This document shows positions 49,122 to 57,385 of a DNA stretch of 64,000 nt, piece by piece; positions within the stretch are counted from its first letter, which is position 1, and each line of letters begins with the position of its first letter. The translations under genes and the position numbers were made by a program. The stretch lies in NCBI RefSeq assembly GCF_037153975.1, contig NZ_JBBAYJ010000012.1:50901-114900 (forward strand), in the 5' to 3' direction. The notes below the pieces were generated by a model that ran no database searches, was not told the DNA's origin, and saw nothing but the letters and a program-made list of their open reading frames with translations. The stretch is from Aquipuribacter sp. SD81. Its GTDB lineage: Bacteria; Actinomycetota; Actinomycetes; Actinomycetales; JBBAYJ01.

Positions 49122-50582
49122 TCAGGCGCCCGTCGCGGTCGCGCCGGTCACGCCGGTCGCGCCGTCGCCGGCGCGCACCGCGGCGAGGCCGCGCGCGAGG
49201 TCGTCGAGGAGGTCCTCGACGTCCTCGATCCCCACCGACAGCCGCAGCGTCCCGTCGTGGACCCCGGCCGCCGCGCGGTCGGCCGGCGAGCGGTGCGCGT
49301 GCGTGGTCGAGGCGGGGTGGAGCACGAGCGAGCGGACGTCGCCGAGGTGCGTCATGCGGCTGAGGAGCCGGACGGCGTCGACGAACCGGCGCGCGGCGGG
49401 CTCACCGCCCGCGAGCGTGACGGCGAAGACCGAGCCGGTGCCGCGCGGCAGGTAGCGCCGGGCCAGGTCGTGCGACGGGCTGGAGGCGAGCCCGGCGTGC
49501 GCGACGTGGGCGACCTCCGGCTGCGCCTCGAGCCAACGGGCGAGCACGAGGGCGTTGTCGGTCTGCTGCCGCACCCGCAGCGACAGCGTCTCCACGCCCT
49601 GCTGCAGCAGCCACGCGTTGAGGGGGGCGAGGGTCGGGCCGAGCCGGGCCGCGACGACGTGCCGGGCGTGCTCGACGTACGCGCGCCGGCCGTACCGCTG
49701 CACCCAGCTGCTCCCGCCGAGCAGCGCGCTGGGCGCGGTGAGGTGCTCCCACCGGTCCTCGCGCGCCGCCCAGTCGAAGCCGGTCCCGGTCACGACGACC
49801 CCGCCGAGGGTCGCGCCGTGCCCGGACAGGAACTTGCTCGCGGAGTGCACGACGACGTCGGCCCCGTGCTCCAGCGGCCGGAGCAGGTACGGCGTCGCGA
49901 GCGTGTTGTCGACGACGAACGGGACCCCGGCCGCGTGAGCGACGTCGGCGACGGCGCGCAGGTCCACGAGGTCGTTCGTGGGGTTGGGCACGGACTCGGC
50001 GAAGAACGCCCGCGTCGTGGGCCGGACGAGCCGGCGCCACGCCTCGGGGTCCGTGTGGTCGTCGACGAGGTCGACCTCGATGCCCAACCGCGCGAAGTTC
50101 TCGGTGAACAGCCCGCGCGAGCCCTCGTAGACGCTGCGCGCCGACAGCAGGTGGTCGCCGGCCCGCAGCAGCCCGAGCAGGGCGACGGTCACGGCGGCCT
50201 GCCCGCTGCCGACGACCACCGCGTCGGTCCCGCCCTCGAGCGCGGCGAGGCGCCGCTCGAGCGCCGCGCACGTCGGGTTCGCGACGCGGGAGTACGTGTA
50301 GCCCTCCTCGTCGCCGGCGAAGCGGGCGCGGGCCTGCTCGAAGTCGTCGAACACGAATCCCGCGCTCACGTGGACCGGCGCGACGCGGGCGCCGGTGAGG
50401 GCGTCGGGCTCGGCGCCGGCGTGGACCTGGCGGGTGGCGAACCCGCGCGGCGCCCACGGGTCGGACGGCGCCGTCTCGCTGCCGGACAGGGCCTCGTGGG
50501 TCGGGGCGCCGGTGGTCGGGGCCGTCAGGGGGTGGGCCGGTACGGGTGCGAGCACGTCGAACCAGGGGTCGGTCACGGTCAT
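49122..50582 (-). CDS. metY: O-acetylhomoserine sulfhydrylase (MetY)
   Basis: A 486-residue PLP enzyme making homocysteine from O-acetylhomoserine and sulfide. Cys/Met-metabolism family motifs: YTYSRVANPTCAALERRLAA, VVGSGQAAVTVALLGL, AESVPNPTNDLVDL, VVDNTLATPYLLRPLEHGAD and VVHSASKFLSGHG, where Lys250 binds PLP. The extra 50-residue N-terminus is Pro/Thr-rich. GAGG precedes ATG 50582. Expression is placed under a SAM riboswitch and a 30-codon ORF upstream. Confidence 0.93.
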   Translation of the reverse strand: MTVTDPWFDVLAPVPAHPLTAPTTGAPTHEALSGSETAPSDPWAPRGFATRQVHAGAEPDALTGARVAPVHVSAGFVFDDFEQARARFAGDEEGYTYSRVANPTCAALERRLAALEGGTDAVVVGSGQAAVTVALLGLLRAGDHLLSARSVYEGSRGLFTENFARLGIEVDLVDDHTDPEAWRRLVRPTTRAFFAESVPNPTNDLVDLRAVADVAHAAGVPFVVDNTLATPYLLRPLEHGADVVVHSASKFLSGHGATLGGVVVTGTGFDWAAREDRWEHLTAPSALLGGSSWVQRYGRRAYVEHARHVVAARLGPTLAPLNAWLLQQGVETLSLRVRQQTDNALVLARWLEAQPEVAHVAHAGLASSPSHDLARRYLPRGTGSVFAVTLAGGEPAARRFVDAVRLLSRMTHLGDVRSLVLHPASTTHAHRSPADRAAAGVHDGTLRLSVGIEDVEDLLDDLARGLAAVRAGDGATGVTGATATGA

Positions 50583-50603
50583 GGCGGGTCCTCGGGTGCT
50601 GGG

Positions 50604-50628
50604 GTCGCCGGCCGCGCGGCGCGGCGAC
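50604..50628 (-). terminator. Hairpin between leader ORF and metY (attenuator candidate)
   Basis: GTCGCCG and CGGCGAC arms (50604-50610 and 50622-50628) enclose a second inverted repeat (GCCGC/GCGGC). It forms in the mRNA 21 bases before metY and downstream of the leader ORF stop. No T-run. Confidence 0.45.
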
Positions 50629-50654
50629 GGGTGGTCGGGAGGCGAGGTCGGGCG

Positions 50655-50747
50655 TCAGGCCCGACAGGGCTCGCTCTCCCCGAGCACCACGAGGACACGG
50701 GTGCGGTACGACGTGCGGTGACCGACCGCCGAGCGGCGCTGCGTCAT
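50655..50747 (-). CDS. 30-residue leader ORF between SAM riboswitch and metY
   Basis: ATG 50747 to TGA 50657-50655. Product: MTQRRSAVGHRTSYRTRVLV, then VLGESEPCRA; basic at first, with a Cys codon three from the end. A strong GGAGGAG site overlaps the 3' strand of the riboswitch P1 helix (GATGG at 50759-50755), so SAM binding would hide it. Metabolite-responsive leaders with terminal Cys codons are known before sulfur genes in actinobacteria, but this one lacks their usual motif. It is real by position and ribosome site; its function is inference. Confidence 0.6.
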   Translation of the reverse strand: MTQRRSAVGHRTSYRTRVLVVLGESEPCRA

Positions 50748-50754
50748 GACTCCT

Positions 50755-50840
50755 CCATCGGCCGTGGCGGGAGCACCTGCCCCCCGGGGGGGTGGTTGCT
50801 GCGGCGTCGACGAGCCACGTCTCTCGGCCGCTCTGGATGG
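50755..50840 (-). ncRNA. SAM riboswitch (S-box / SAM-I-like)
   Basis: The minus-strand RNA shows the S-box core: P1 5' strand CCATC (50840-50836), CAGAG, P2 GCGGC...GCCGC, the GAGAGA...GGCTC segment, GCAACC, a short C-run/G-run P3, AGGTGC, and P1 3' strand GATGG (50759-50755). P4 is reduced to almost nothing, as in SAM-I/IV variants. It lies just upstream of the leader ORF and metY. The ribosome site of the leader ORF follows P1 directly, favouring translational control. Confidence 0.8.
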
Positions 50841-50848
50841 TGTCGCCG

Positions 50849-50878
50849 AGTGTTCGGCAGGCGGCGCGGCCGTGTCAA
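50849..50878 (-). promoter_or_regulatory. Promoter of the SAM-riboswitch mRNA
   Basis: A perfect TTGACA -35 box (minus strand, 50878-50873) and AACACT (50854-50849) are 18 bases apart; transcription would start near 50842, directly before the aptamer. Confidence 0.55.
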
Positions 50879-50972
50879 GCAGCGGACGGGTCGTCCCGAC
50901 GGGTGGACGCGGTCGGGACTCGCCCCGAACTCCGGGACGAGTCAGGCCTATCGGACGGTCGGTGGGCGTGGC

Positions 50973-50978
50973 TATGGT
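50973..50978 (+). promoter_or_regulatory. Candidate -10 box (TATGGT) of the protease gene
   Basis: TATGGT lies 60 bases before ATG 51038, giving a leader of about 50 bases with a GGAGGAG site. No convincing -35 box. Confidence 0.35.
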
Positions 50979-51037
50979 CCCGGCACGGCGGCGAGGGGCC
51001 ACCGCCGGACCTCGATCCCGCCCCCGGAGGAGCACCC

Positions 51038-51856
51038 ATGAAGCCTGTTCTCGCCGCCGCCGCGGCTCTCGTCCTCGGCGCCGCGGTCGCGGCGCCCGCG
51101 GCGGCCATCACCCGGGGCGGCAGCCTCGACGGCCAGGACCACCCCTACGTCGGCATCATGGTGTCGAGCACCTACGACGCCGACGGCGAGCTCGTGCCGC
51201 AGTCGCGGTGCAGCGGCTCTCTCATCTCCCCGACGGTGTACGTCACGGCCGGGCACTGCACGTTCGGGGCGGACTCCGTCGAGATCTGGTTCGAGACGAC
51301 GCTCGAGCCCACGCCGGCCGACTTCGGCTACCCCTACGAGGGCGCGACGTCGGTGACCGGCACGCCGTACACGCACCCGGAGTACGACGACGCCGCGTTC
51401 TACCTGCACGACCTCGGCGTCGTCGTCCTCGACGAGCCCGTCGAGCTCGACCGCTACGCCGAGCTGCCGCAGGTCGGCGTCGTCGACACGCTGCCCAAGG
51501 GGCGCAACGGCGCCGTGGTCACGGCCGTCGGCTACGGGCTGCAGGCCGCGTCCAGCAACCCCGTGCAGCCGGAGCGCAACGTCGCCGAGCTCACCCGCTA
51601 CCAGGCGGACCTCTTCGTCCTCAACACCCAGGGGGCGAACGGCGCCGGCACCGCGTCGGGCAACCAGTCGATCCTGCTGAGCGGCGACGCCAAGCACGGC
51701 GGTACGTGCTTCGGCGACTCCGGCGGCCCCGCGCTGGTCGGCGACACGCTCGTCTCGGTCAACTCCTACGGCCTCAACGGCAACTGCGCCGGTGTCGGCG
51801 GCATGTTCCGCATCGACCAGGAGCGGGAGCTCGGGTTCATCCGCGGCTTCCTGTGA
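51038..51856 (+). CDS. Secreted trypsin-like serine protease
   Basis: A 272-residue extracellular S1-type protease. Signal peptide MKPVLAAAAALVLGAAVAAP with cleavage near AAA-ITRGG. Catalytic triad: His in VTAGHC (about 71), Asp in LHDLGVVVLDEP (about 130), Ser in TCFGDSGGP (about 229). The oxyanion motif GDSGGP is intact. A Cys pair flanks the His (RCSGS, AGHC). Four Cys remain in total for two disulfides (TCFGDS and NGNCAG). GGAGGAG precedes the ATG. A 15-bp terminator follows. Confidence 0.93.
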   Translation: MKPVLAAAAALVLGAAVAAPAAAITRGGSLDGQDHPYVGIMVSSTYDADGELVPQSRCSGSLISPTVYVTAGHCTFGADSVEIWFETTLEPTPADFGYPYEGATSVTGTPYTHPEYDDAAFYLHDLGVVVLDEPVELDRYAELPQVGVVDTLPKGRNGAVVTAVGYGLQAASSNPVQPERNVAELTRYQADLFVLNTQGANGAGTASGNQSILLSGDAKHGGTCFGDSGGPALVGDTLVSVNSYGLNGNCAGVGGMFRIDQERELGFIRGFL

Positions 51857-51884
51857 GGCCGCACGGACGCACCCGCGCCTGACG

Positions 51885-51919
51885 GCGGGCCCGGCACCCG
51901 GCACGGGTGCCGGGCCCGC
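51885..51919 (+). terminator. Hairpin terminator of the protease gene
   Basis: A perfect 15-bp stem (51885-51899 with 51905-51919) and 5-base loop, 29 bases after the stop codon. No T-run. Confidence 0.75.
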
Positions 51920-51991
51920 TGCGTGCGGACCGCTCGGTCGGGGTACTGCGGCGACAGGGGTCCGGACCGGGGCCCGTGCCCGGAGGTGACC

Positions 51992-54262
51992 ATGACAGCG
52001 GGGACGGCGCGGGCGGCGGGGACGGCGGGGACGCCGCACCGCGCTCCGCCGCGCGGGGTCGGGGCCGCCGCGGCCCTCGTGGTCCGCGGCCGGTTCGCCG
52101 TCCTGCTCGGCTGGGTCGTGCTCACCGTCGCGGCCGTCGTCCTGCTCCCGCTGCCGGGCGGCACGGGGGTCGGCGACCTCGACGACTTCGCGCCCGACGG
52201 CAACCCCTACGTGTCGACCGAGGTGCGGTCGGCGCAGGCGTTCGGCTTCCCGCTGCTGTCGCGCGCCGTCGTCGTGCAGCGCGACCCCGACGGGCTGTCG
52301 CCGTACACGCAGGCAGCCGCCGTGCTGCGCGCGGCGTCGGTCGCCCAGGGCACCTACCCCGAGCCGGGCCCGCTGCTGGGGGCGCTGCCGCTGCTCAACA
52401 CCGCCGGTCTCGTGCCGGGCGCCCGCGAGGAGGGCACGACGGCCCTCACCTACCTGCTCATGTCGCCCGAGACCGGCATCTTCGGGCAGACCCGGGCCGC
52501 GCAGCGCTACGCCGCCGGCGCACCGGACCCGCTCGACGCGACCGTCGGCGTGACCGGCACCTTCCCGGCGCGCGTCGCGCAGGACGCCGTCCTCGACCGG
52601 TCGCTGCGGGCGCTGGAGCTCACGGCACCGCTGGCGGTGTTCGGCGTGCTGGCGCTGAGCTTCCGCTCCCTCGTCGCGCCGCTGCTCGCGATCGGCACGG
52701 CGGTCCTCGCCTTCGTCCTCACGCTCCACGCGGCCGGGGCGCTCGGGGCGGTGCTCGACGTGCAGGTGCCCGCCGAGCTGCGCCCGCTGCTGCTCGCGCT
52801 GCTGCTCGGGGTCGTCACCGACTACGCGGTCTTCTTCCTCGCCGCCACCCGCAGCGGGCTGGAGGACGGTGAGGACCGCGTGGGGGCCGCGCGACGCGCG
52901 GTCGTCGACTACCTGCCCGTCGTCGTGGTCGCGGGCCTCACGGTCGCCGCCGGCACGGCGTCGCTGCTCGCCGCCCGCGGCAGCGTGTTCCGCGCCTTCG
53001 GACCGGGCATGGCGCTCGCGGTGCTCGTCGGCCTGGCGGTCTCGGTGACGCTGCTCCCGGCGCTGCTGGCGGTGCTCGGCCGCGCGGCGTACTGGCCCGC
53101 CCGGCCCGGCGCGCTGGACGGCGCCTCGGTCCCGCTGGCTCGCCGCACGGCCCGCTTCGCCCGGGTACGACGACCTCTCGTGGGACGGCTCGTCCGCCCA
53201 CGCACGGCCGCGTCGGTCGTCGTCGGCGGCACGCTCGTGCTCCTCGCGCTCGCGGTGCCGGTCAAGGACCTCGCGCTCGGGGTCTCGTTCGTCCCGTCGC
53301 TGCCGGCGGAGGAGGAGGCGGCGCAGGCGGCGGACGCGGCCGCCGAGGGGGTCGCTCCCGGCATCCTGTCCCCCACGCTCGTCCTCGTCGAGGGCGCCGA
53401 CCTCGACGAGCAGGCCCAGGCGCTCGCCGCCTTCCGCACCCGCCTGGAGTCGCAGGCCGGGGTGGCCGGCGTGCTGGGCCCGGGCTACGGGCTGCTGCAG
53501 CAGCCGCTCGGGCTCGTGGTGACGCCCGACGGGACCGCGGCGCGCTACCTCGTCGTGCTCGACCACGAGCCGCTGGGCGCGGCGGCCGTCGCCGCCTTCG
53601 ACCGGCTGGAGGCGGGGGTCGAGGACTGGGCGGAGGAGTCGGGCCTGCCGGGCGTGCGGGTGTCCCTGGGGGGTGACACGGCGCTGGCGTCCCTGCTCGC
53701 CCGCTCCACCACCGACGACCTCGCGCGGGTGGCCGTCGCCGTGGTCGTCATCAACCTGCTCGTGCTCGTGGTGTTCCTGCGCGCGACGGTCCTGCCCCTG
53801 TACCTGCTCGGCACCAGCGTGCTGTCGCTGCTCGCCGCGCTCGGCCTGACCACGCTCGTGTTCCAGACGCTGCTCGGCCACGACGGGATCACGTTCTACG
53901 TGCCGTTCGCCGCGGCGGTGCTGCTCGTCGCCCTCGGCTCGGACTACAACGTGTACGGCGTCGGTCGGCTGTGGCGGGTCGCGCACGACGTGCCGCTGCG
54001 GCGGGCGGTCGTCGAGGTGGTCCCGAGGACGTCCCGCGCCATCACGGTGGCGGCCGTCACGCTCGCGGTGAGCTTCGGCCTGCTCGCGGTGGTGCCGCTG
54101 CGGCCGTTCCACGAGCTCGCGTTCGTCATGTCGGTGGGCGTTCTGCTGGACGCCGTGCTCGTGCGGGTGCTGCTGGTGCCCTCGCTGCTGGTGCTGCTGG
54201 ACCGCTGGAACCGCTGGCCGTGGCCCGCGCTGCGGCCCGAGGAGGAGGAGGCGCGCCCGTGA
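51992..54262 (+). CDS. MMPL/RND-type membrane transporter
   Basis: A 756-residue exporter with two halves, each with one extracytoplasmic loop and five or six spans. First span FAVLLGWVVLTVAAVVLLPL; proton-relay-type text GVVTDYAVFFLAATRSGLED in half one and VALGSDYNVYGVGRLWR in half two, matching the G-x-x-x-D-Y signature of MmpL proteins. It would export lipids or other hydrophobic compounds. GGAGG precedes ATG 51992. It overlaps the small exported protein at 54259, which could be an accessory factor. Confidence 0.92.
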   Translation: MTAGTARAAGTAGTPHRAPPRGVGAAAALVVRGRFAVLLGWVVLTVAAVVLLPLPGGTGVGDLDDFAPDGNPYVSTEVRSAQAFGFPLLSRAVVVQRDPDGLSPYTQAAAVLRAASVAQGTYPEPGPLLGALPLLNTAGLVPGAREEGTTALTYLLMSPETGIFGQTRAAQRYAAGAPDPLDATVGVTGTFPARVAQDAVLDRSLRALELTAPLAVFGVLALSFRSLVAPLLAIGTAVLAFVLTLHAAGALGAVLDVQVPAELRPLLLALLLGVVTDYAVFFLAATRSGLEDGEDRVGAARRAVVDYLPVVVVAGLTVAAGTASLLAARGSVFRAFGPGMALAVLVGLAVSVTLLPALLAVLGRAAYWPARPGALDGASVPLARRTARFARVRRPLVGRLVRPRTAASVVVGGTLVLLALAVPVKDLALGVSFVPSLPAEEEAAQAADAAAEGVAPGILSPTLVLVEGADLDEQAQALAAFRTRLESQAGVAGVLGPGYGLLQQPLGLVVTPDGTAARYLVVLDHEPLGAAAVAAFDRLEAGVEDWAEESGLPGVRVSLGGDTALASLLARSTTDDLARVAVAVVVINLLVLVVFLRATVLPLYLLGTSVLSLLAALGLTTLVFQTLLGHDGITFYVPFAAAVLLVALGSDYNVYGVGRLWRVAHDVPLRRAVVEVVPRTSRAITVAAVTLAVSFGLLAVVPLRPFHELAFVMSVGVLLDAVLVRVLLVPSLLVLLDRWNRWPWPALRPEEEEARP

Positions 54263-54663
54263 GCGCAGTCGGACGAGGTGTGGGGCTCGTGGTGGCGGGC
54301 GTCGCGCTCGGCGTGGTCATCGGCGTCGCCGTCGCGTCGGGTCCGGGTCCCCGTGAGGACGCGGCACGCGGCGGCCCGCCCGGCCCCGTCGCGAGCGACC
54401 CGGCACCGCAGCCGGTCACGGCGGAGTGCGTGGAGGCGGCCGAGCGCACCGCGACGGTTCTGGAGCTCGCGGAGTCCGCGGCCGCTGCGATGGCGGACCT
54501 CGACGCCGCGGAGCTGGAGCAGGTCGTCGAGCGGATGCGCGCCGAGGACGTGCGGGCCCGTGAGGCGCTCGAGCGCTGCCGGAGCGCCGAGGAGGTGCCG
54601 GCCCTGCCCCTCCCGTCACCCGCCTCGTCCTACCCGTCGGCGCGACCCTCGGTCGGACCCTGA
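54259..54663 (+). CDS. Small membrane-anchored protein of unknown function
   Basis: A 134-residue protein with one N-terminal hydrophobic segment (VGLVVAGVALGVVIGVAVAS), a Pro/Gly linker and a helical region with two Cys (VTAECVEAAERTATVLELAE, EALERCRSAEEVPAL), then a Pro/Ser tail. Translationally coupled to the MMPL transporter by a 4-base overlap, so it may be an accessory subunit. A strong terminator follows. Confidence 0.7.
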   Translation: MSAVGRGVGLVVAGVALGVVIGVAVASGPGPREDAARGGPPGPVASDPAPQPVTAECVEAAERTATVLELAESAAAAMADLDAAELEQVVERMRAEDVRAREALERCRSAEEVPALPLPSPASSYPSARPSVGP

Positions 54664-54916
54664 CGCCGACCGGCCCGGGCCCCGGACGCGACGACGCCCC
54701 CGGCAGCGGCCGGGGGCGTCGTCGTGCCGACGGGCCGCGTCGGTCCGTCAGCTTCTTGAGCAGCTCGTGGCAGCGCTGCGCACGCTGGGAGTCCTGCTCC
54801 ATGACCTCGCGGGAGAACGAGGCCTCGTCGTCCATGCCGGCGTTCTCCGCGTCGCGCACGTACTGGCCGTAGTCGTGCCCCGGCCTCGAGCGAGTGGTGC
54901 TCGTCCCGTCGCCCAT
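54416..54916 (-). CDS. Small hydrophilic protein, 3' end doubtful
   Basis: From ATG 54916 about 56 residues look like a real protein: SRPGHDYGQYVRDAENAGMD, DEASFSREVMEQDSQRAQRC and HELLKKLTD. After about 54745 the frame continues without stop through the terminator and antisense to the gene at 54259, becoming Arg/Pro-rich, which is unlikely to be genuine. A stop codon lies right after LLKKL in a neighbouring frame (54750-54748), so a frameshift or different true end is possible. It would follow the secreted-protein gene at 54963. Function unknown. Confidence 0.35.
   Translation of the reverse strand: MGDGTSTTRSRPGHDYGQYVRDAENAGMDDEASFSREVMEQDSQRAQRCHELLKKLTDRRGPSARRRPRPLPGASSRPGPGPVGVRVRPRVAPTGRTRRVTGGAGPAPPRRSGSARAPHGPARPRRASARRPAPAPRRRGPPSQRPRTPRAPEPSRCARPPPRTPP
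54691..54722. terminator. Bidirectional hairpin terminator
   Basis: A perfect 14-bp stem (54691-54704 with 54709-54722) with an AGCG loop, between the MMPL operon and the convergent small minus-strand gene. Confidence 0.8.
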
Positions 54917-54962
54917 GGCGGGCGTCCCGGCGCCCGTCGCGGGCACCGGGACGCGCCGACCG

Positions 54963-55277
54963 TCAGGCCGGCGGCTCCTCCGGCATGTCCTGCAGGGGCA
55001 CGAGGTGGCCGTTGCACAGGGTGCCGGGGCTGGGCTCGCCGTTGCGGACGAGGCTCGGCGGGATGACGCCCTTCCGGACGAGCTGGCCGTAGGTCTGCGT
55101 CCGACCGTCGTCGGGGAAGGCCTCGGCCGGGTCGTCGTTGAGGCCGGAGTACGAGCACAGCGAGTTCGCGTGCTCAGGACCGCGCTCGGTCTGCCCGGCG
55201 GCCGAGGCCGGCGAGGCGACGAGGGCGAGCGCGGCGGCGGCGAGGACGACGCCGACCACGCGGGAGCGTGCAGTCAT
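54963..55277 (-). CDS. Small secreted protein of unknown function
   Basis: A 104-residue exported protein: signal peptide RVVGVVLAAAALALVASPAS with an ASA-like cleavage site, mature part with two Cys (HANSLCSYSGLNDDP and SPGTLCNGHLVPLQ) that could pair, and a YGQLVRKGVIPPSLVRNGEP segment. AGGAG precedes ATG 55277. The pattern recurs in actinobacterial secretomes but I know no function. An inverted repeat at 55358-55373 lies in its promoter region. Confidence 0.75.
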   Translation of the reverse strand: MTARSRVVGVVLAAAALALVASPASAAGQTERGPEHANSLCSYSGLNDDPAEAFPDDGRTQTYGQLVRKGVIPPSLVRNGEPSPGTLCNGHLVPLQDMPEEPPA

Positions 55278-55357
55278 GGGTTCTCCTGGGTGGGGTCCCC
55301 GGCGGGCCTGTCCGCCGGTGGTGGCGGGAGCCTGCCGCCACACCCTCGGTGAGCAAC

Positions 55358-55373
55358 ACCGTGCCAGCACGGT
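55358..55373. promoter_or_regulatory. Inverted repeat upstream of the small secreted protein
   Basis: ACCGTGC-CA-GCACGGT, perfect 7-base arms. On the minus strand it overlaps TACCGT, a -10-like box, about 95 bases before ATG 55277. It could be an operator. Nothing else is evident in the 196-base gap 55278-55473. Confidence 0.4.
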
Positions 55374-55473
55374 AATCGGCGCGCCCGGGCGTCACGCACG
55401 GTCACGCAGTACGGGCCCTGGCCGGGGTGTTCACGCCTCCCGGTGACGCCCGGTGGTGGCGCGAGGACGGGGC

Positions 55474-55842
55474 TCAGCGCACCCCGACGAGGTCGCAGAC
55501 GAAGACGAGCGTCTCACCCGGTCCGATGACTCCGCCGGCGCCGCGGTCGCCGTAGGCGAGGTGCGGCGGGATGACGAGCCGGCGGCGCCCGCCCACGCGC
55601 ATGCCGGTGATGCCGCTGTCCCACCCGCTGATGACCTGACCGGCCCCCAGCCGGAACTCCAGCGGCTCGCCGCGGTTGTACGAGGCGTCGAACTCCTCGC
55701 CCGTGGAGTGCGCGACGCCCACGTAGTGCACGCGGACCGTGGTCCCGGGGCGTGCCTCGTCGCCGTCGCCGACGCTGAGGTCGTCGACGACGAGGTCCGA
55801 CGGCGGCTGGGGGTCGACGAACTCGACCTCGGGCTTCTCCAT
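55474..55842 (-). CDS. FKBP-type peptidyl-prolyl cis-trans isomerase
   Basis: A 122-residue single-domain FKBP: TTVRVHYVGVAHSTGEEFDA, SYNRGEPLEFRLGAGQVISG WDSGI, TGMRVGGRRRLVIPPHLAYG, and ETLVFVCDLVGV. Active-site Tyr, Phe, Trp and Asp are retained; no signal peptide, so it is cytoplasmic. ATG 55842 begins MEKPEVEFVD, as in relatives. It follows the LLM oxidoreductase gene on the same strand at 30 bases. Confidence 0.95.
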   Translation of the reverse strand: MEKPEVEFVDPQPPSDLVVDDLSVGDGDEARPGTTVRVHYVGVAHSTGEEFDASYNRGEPLEFRLGAGQVISGWDSGITGMRVGGRRRLVIPPHLAYGDRGAGGVIGPGETLVFVCDLVGVR

Positions 55843-55872
55843 GCGCCGCAGCCTAGGACCTCGGCGGCCGCC

Positions 55873-56868
55873 TCACGCGGGGACGAGCGCCCGCGCGGCC
55901 GTGAGCTCCAGCGAGCGCACCCGGCGCCCGGCGTCCGGCGACTGGAATGCGACGACGAGCTCGTCCGCGCGGGCGTGCTCCGCGAACCAGCCGAGGTAGT
56001 CGACGACCTCGTCCGGGGTGCCCGCGACGCTGTAGCGCAGCATGTCGGCGAGCTGGGCGCCCTGGTCGCTCGCGAGCAGGGCGTCGACCTGCTCGTCGTC
56101 CAGGAGCGGGGCGTCGGGACCACGCTGCAGGATGCGCTTGACGAAGGAGCGCCGCACGGTCCGCAGCTGCTCCCGCGCGTCGTCACCGTCCTCGGCCGCC
56201 ACCACGTTGACCGCGGCCAGGACGTAGGGCTCGGCGAGCTGCTCCGAGGGCCGGAACCCGCGGCGGTACACGTCGACGGCCTGCTCGAGCGCCGCCGGCG
56301 CGAAGTGGCTCGCGAAGGCGTACGGCAGCCCGAGGGCCGCGGCGAGCTGCGCCCCGAACAGCGACGAGCCCAGCACGTACAGCGGCACGCGCGTGCCGGC
56401 GCCGGGCACGGCCTGCACGCCGGGGACGCGCGACTCCCCGGCGAGGAACGCCTGGAGCTCGAGGACGTCGTCGGCGAAGCGGTCAGCGGCGCCCGGGTCG
56501 CGACGCAGCGCGTACGACGTGGTGCGGTCGCTGCCCGGCGCGCGGCCGAGACCCAGGTCGATCCGGCCGGGGTGCAGCGACTCCAGGGTGCCGAACTGCT
56601 CCGCGACGACGAGCGGGGAGTGGTTGGGCAGCATGACGCCGCCGGCCCCGAGCCGGATGCGGGAGGTGTGCGCGGCCACGTGCGCGATGAGCACGCTCGT
56701 CGCGGACGAGGCGATGGTCGGCATGTTGTGGTGCTCGGCGTACCAGACGCGGCGGTAGCCGCTCGCCTCGGCGGCCCGGGCGAGGGCCACGCTGGCCGCG
56801 AGGCTGTCGCCGACGGTCTGGCCCTCGGCGACGGGCGCGAGGTCGAGCACGGAGAGCGGCACGGTCAC
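55873..56868 (-). CDS. Luciferase-like (LLM) flavin-dependent oxidoreductase
   Basis: A 331-residue luciferase-fold protein of the group with [20 protein letters not shown] at the start: [65 protein letters not shown] and [16 protein letters not shown]. These monooxygenase-like proteins bind FMN or F420; which one cannot be told. It is unrelated in subfamily to the NtaA-type enzyme at 47798. Function unknown. Confidence 0.9.
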   Translation of the reverse strand: MTVPLSVLDLAPVAEGQTVGDSLAASVALARAAEASGYRRVWYAEHHNMPTIASSATSVLIAHVAAHTSRIRLGAGGVMLPNHSPLVVAEQFGTLESLHPGRIDLGLGRAPGSDRTTSYALRRDPGAADRFADDVLELQAFLAGESRVPGVQAVPGAGTRVPLYVLGSSLFGAQLAAALGLPYAFASHFAPAALEQAVDVYRRGFRPSEQLAEPYVLAAVNVVAAEDGDDAREQLRTVRRSFVKRILQRGPDAPLLDDEQVDALLASDQGAQLADMLRYSVAGTPDEVVDYLGWFAEHARADELVVAFQSPDAGRRVRSLELTAARALVPA

Positions 56869-56952
56869 ACGGGGTGCAACGCCCGTGGCGCCCAGACCTT
56901 CCCGCCGCCGGCGACGGCCGGTGCGGCGGCGCGGCCGCGCGGCCCCCGCCCG

Positions 56953-57207
56953 CTAGCGAGACGTGTCCGCGCGTCCCGGCGCGCTCCGCCCGGCGCGGGC
57001 GACGCCGACCCTCGCGGCGGCGTCGCCGGTGACGTCGGCGCGGTCCATCGCGGTGCGGGCGTCGCGCGCGAGGGCGACGACGCGCTCGGCGTCCTCGGGC
57101 GGCAGGAGCGGCGCGAGGCCCTCCACCGCCGCCGTGAGGTCCCGGACGGCCACCAGGAGCCCCGCGACGTGCTCCTGCAGCTCGTTGATGCGGTCGTGCT
57201 CCTCCAT
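56953..57207 (-). CDS. Small helical protein of unknown function
   Basis: An 84-residue hydrophilic protein: MEEHDRINELQEHVAGLLVA, VRDLTAAVEGLAPLLPPEDA, then a heptad-like helix and a basic tail. ATG 57207 is preferred to ATG 57219 because GGAGGGG lies 3 bases upstream. It precedes the LLM oxidoreductase on the same strand. Possibly a coiled-coil regulator; no homologue comes to mind. Confidence 0.55.
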   Translation of the reverse strand: MEEHDRINELQEHVAGLLVAVRDLTAAVEGLAPLLPPEDAERVVALARDARTAMDRADVTGDAAARVGVARAGRSAPGRADTSR

Positions 57208-57385
57208 GTACCCCTCCATCCCGGGATCGTCGCACCGCCCGACGGTGCGCACGAGACGAGGACCGGGCCCCCGGCCGTCGCACCGGGACCTTGGTCCCTG
57301 GTCACGGGCACCACGGGCGGGCAGCGTCGTCGCCACCACGCGTCGGGACACGGCGCCCCGGCGCGCTCCCAGCAGGAGGTCCGCC

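Noticed and set aside
54259..54916. Extended minus-strand protein running antisense through the terminator
   Set aside because: Only the first part (to about 54745) has a protein-like composition; the remainder is Arg/Pro-rich shadow, so only a doubtful short gene is listed.
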